This document shows, in pieces, positions 12,742-13,285 of a stretch of DNA of 13,285 bases. The translations under genes were made by a program, and so were the position numbers. Within the stretch, counting starts at the first letter, position 1. Every line of letters starts with the position of its first letter. This stretch comes from Candidatus Pacearchaeota archaeon (lineage in GTDB: Archaea; Nanoarchaeota; Nanoarchaeia; Pacearchaeales; GW2011-AR1). The DNA is taken from assembly GCA_002690445.1 (NCBI GenBank), contig NZER01000276.1, forward strand, positions 1 through 13,285, read 5' to 3'. A model generated the notes under the pieces. That model did not search any database. It worked only from the letters and a program-made list of their open reading frames with translations, and was not told the DNA's origin.

Positions 12742-13285
12742 ATGCGATGCTACAACGACTTCTCGCCCTACCTGTGTTCCAACGAGCTTGGAACGCCCTC
12801 CCCCGAGGGTGGCGCACCCGCTACTCCGCCCGCCGCATCCACCGAGCCCGCATCCGCCGAGCCCGCCGCCGAGCCCACGCCCGAGCCCGCATCGTCCGAG
12901 AGCGCGCCCGTCGATGACGAGCCCGGCGATCCCGCTGACGCTGCGCCTGCTGGCTTGCCCGAGTTCGACTGGAACGCGTGGGATGGTGTCGTGGACACTG
13001 CGCCCGAGCCCATCCGCCCTCTGGTCCAGGGAGCGGTGTCCTGGGCCGAGCAGCGACAGGAGCGCGCCCTCACCGAGATGAAGCGCGACCTCGACTTCTA
13101 CCGCGCCATCGGTATGGGAGACGAGCAGAGCATCGAGAAGATCCGCGCCGAGCTCAAGGACGAGTACGCCAACAAGAGCACCGAGCACCAGACCCAGATG
13201 CAACAGGTGCAGGAGCGTGCCGAGGCCGCGGAGCAGATCCTACGCCAGCAGAACGAAGCCGAAGTGGACCGCTGGTTGCACGCCA
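12742..13285 (+). CDS. Scaffold-like acidic coiled-coil protein, 3' end cut by window edge
   Basis: Open from ATG 12742 to the window end (181 codons). AGAGGA precedes the start by 5 nt. Starts MRCYNDFSPYLCSNELGTPS. Residues about 20-75 are a Pro/Ala/Glu repeat region (EPASAEPAAEPTPEPASSES), residues about 76-105 contain a short folded-looking part (LPEFDWNAWDGVVDTAPEP), and from about 108 to the edge runs a charged coiled coil (QQVQERAEAAEQILRQQNEA). Acidic, disordered plus coiled-coil proteins after the portal are commonly scaffolding proteins, with the major capsid gene following. That gene is not visible here, so this remains an inference. Confidence 0.7.
   Translation, partial: MRCYNDFSPYLCSNELGTPSPEGGAPATPPAASTEPASAEPAAEPTPEPASSESAPVDDEPGDPADAAPAGLPEFDWNAWDGVVDTAPEPIRPLVQGAVSWAEQRQERALTEMKRDLDFYRAIGMGDEQSIEKIRAELKDEYANKSTEHQTQMQQVQERAEAAEQILRQQNEAEVDRWLHA

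Overview
The window looks like part of the genome of a tailed double-stranded DNA phage or prophage (Caudoviricetes) of a GC-rich bacterium. The anchors are a large terminase with its ATPase and nuclease motifs (5678-7408), an overlapping portal gene (7408-9255), then tightly packed virion or assembly genes ending in a cut-off scaffold-like gene. Two genes have a -10 hexamer of the form TAnnnT exactly 6 nt before the ATG, as expected for leaderless messages. These are common in Actinobacteria and Deinococcus, so such a host is possible but not shown.

Layout. (1) 1-490: a leftward small gene, cut by the window edge, with a good promoter, a palindromic operator between -35 and -10, and two related 35-bp dyad boxes upstream. 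(2) 491-1363: almost 900 bp with no supportable gene but with hairpins and short repeats. (3) 1364-2696: three small rightward genes (unknown, ribbon-helix-helix, unknown). The last two are each preceded by a near-identical leader holding a hairpin whose stem differs in sequence but not in position. A strong intrinsic terminator follows at 2722-2788. (4) 2808-3288: a dense run of about 15 small hairpins, several with 3-nt loops. (5) 3357-4656: an unknown rightward gene (leaderless) and a leftward ribbon-helix-helix regulator, whose 3' ends overlap by 185 bp. (6) 4690-5227: an AT-richer gene-free region with two pairs of 17-bp inverted repeats, directly upstream of the packaging genes. (7) 5228 to the end: the late block, with a possible small terminase, large terminase, portal, four small or medium genes sharing a short peptide motif, an FmdB-type zinc ribbon protein, an unknown protein and a partial scaffold-like protein.

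The late genes are mostly separated by 2-19 bp, have Shine-Dalgarno sites, and probably form one transcription unit driven by the 5193-5221 promoter. Terminase and portal act together in DNA packaging. The genes after the portal are placed where phages usually keep head, ejection and scaffold functions, but most have no recognisable family. The main candidates for something new are the two hairpin-bearing leaders, the hairpin array, the inverted repeats before the terminase genes, and the motif shared by four neighbouring proteins.
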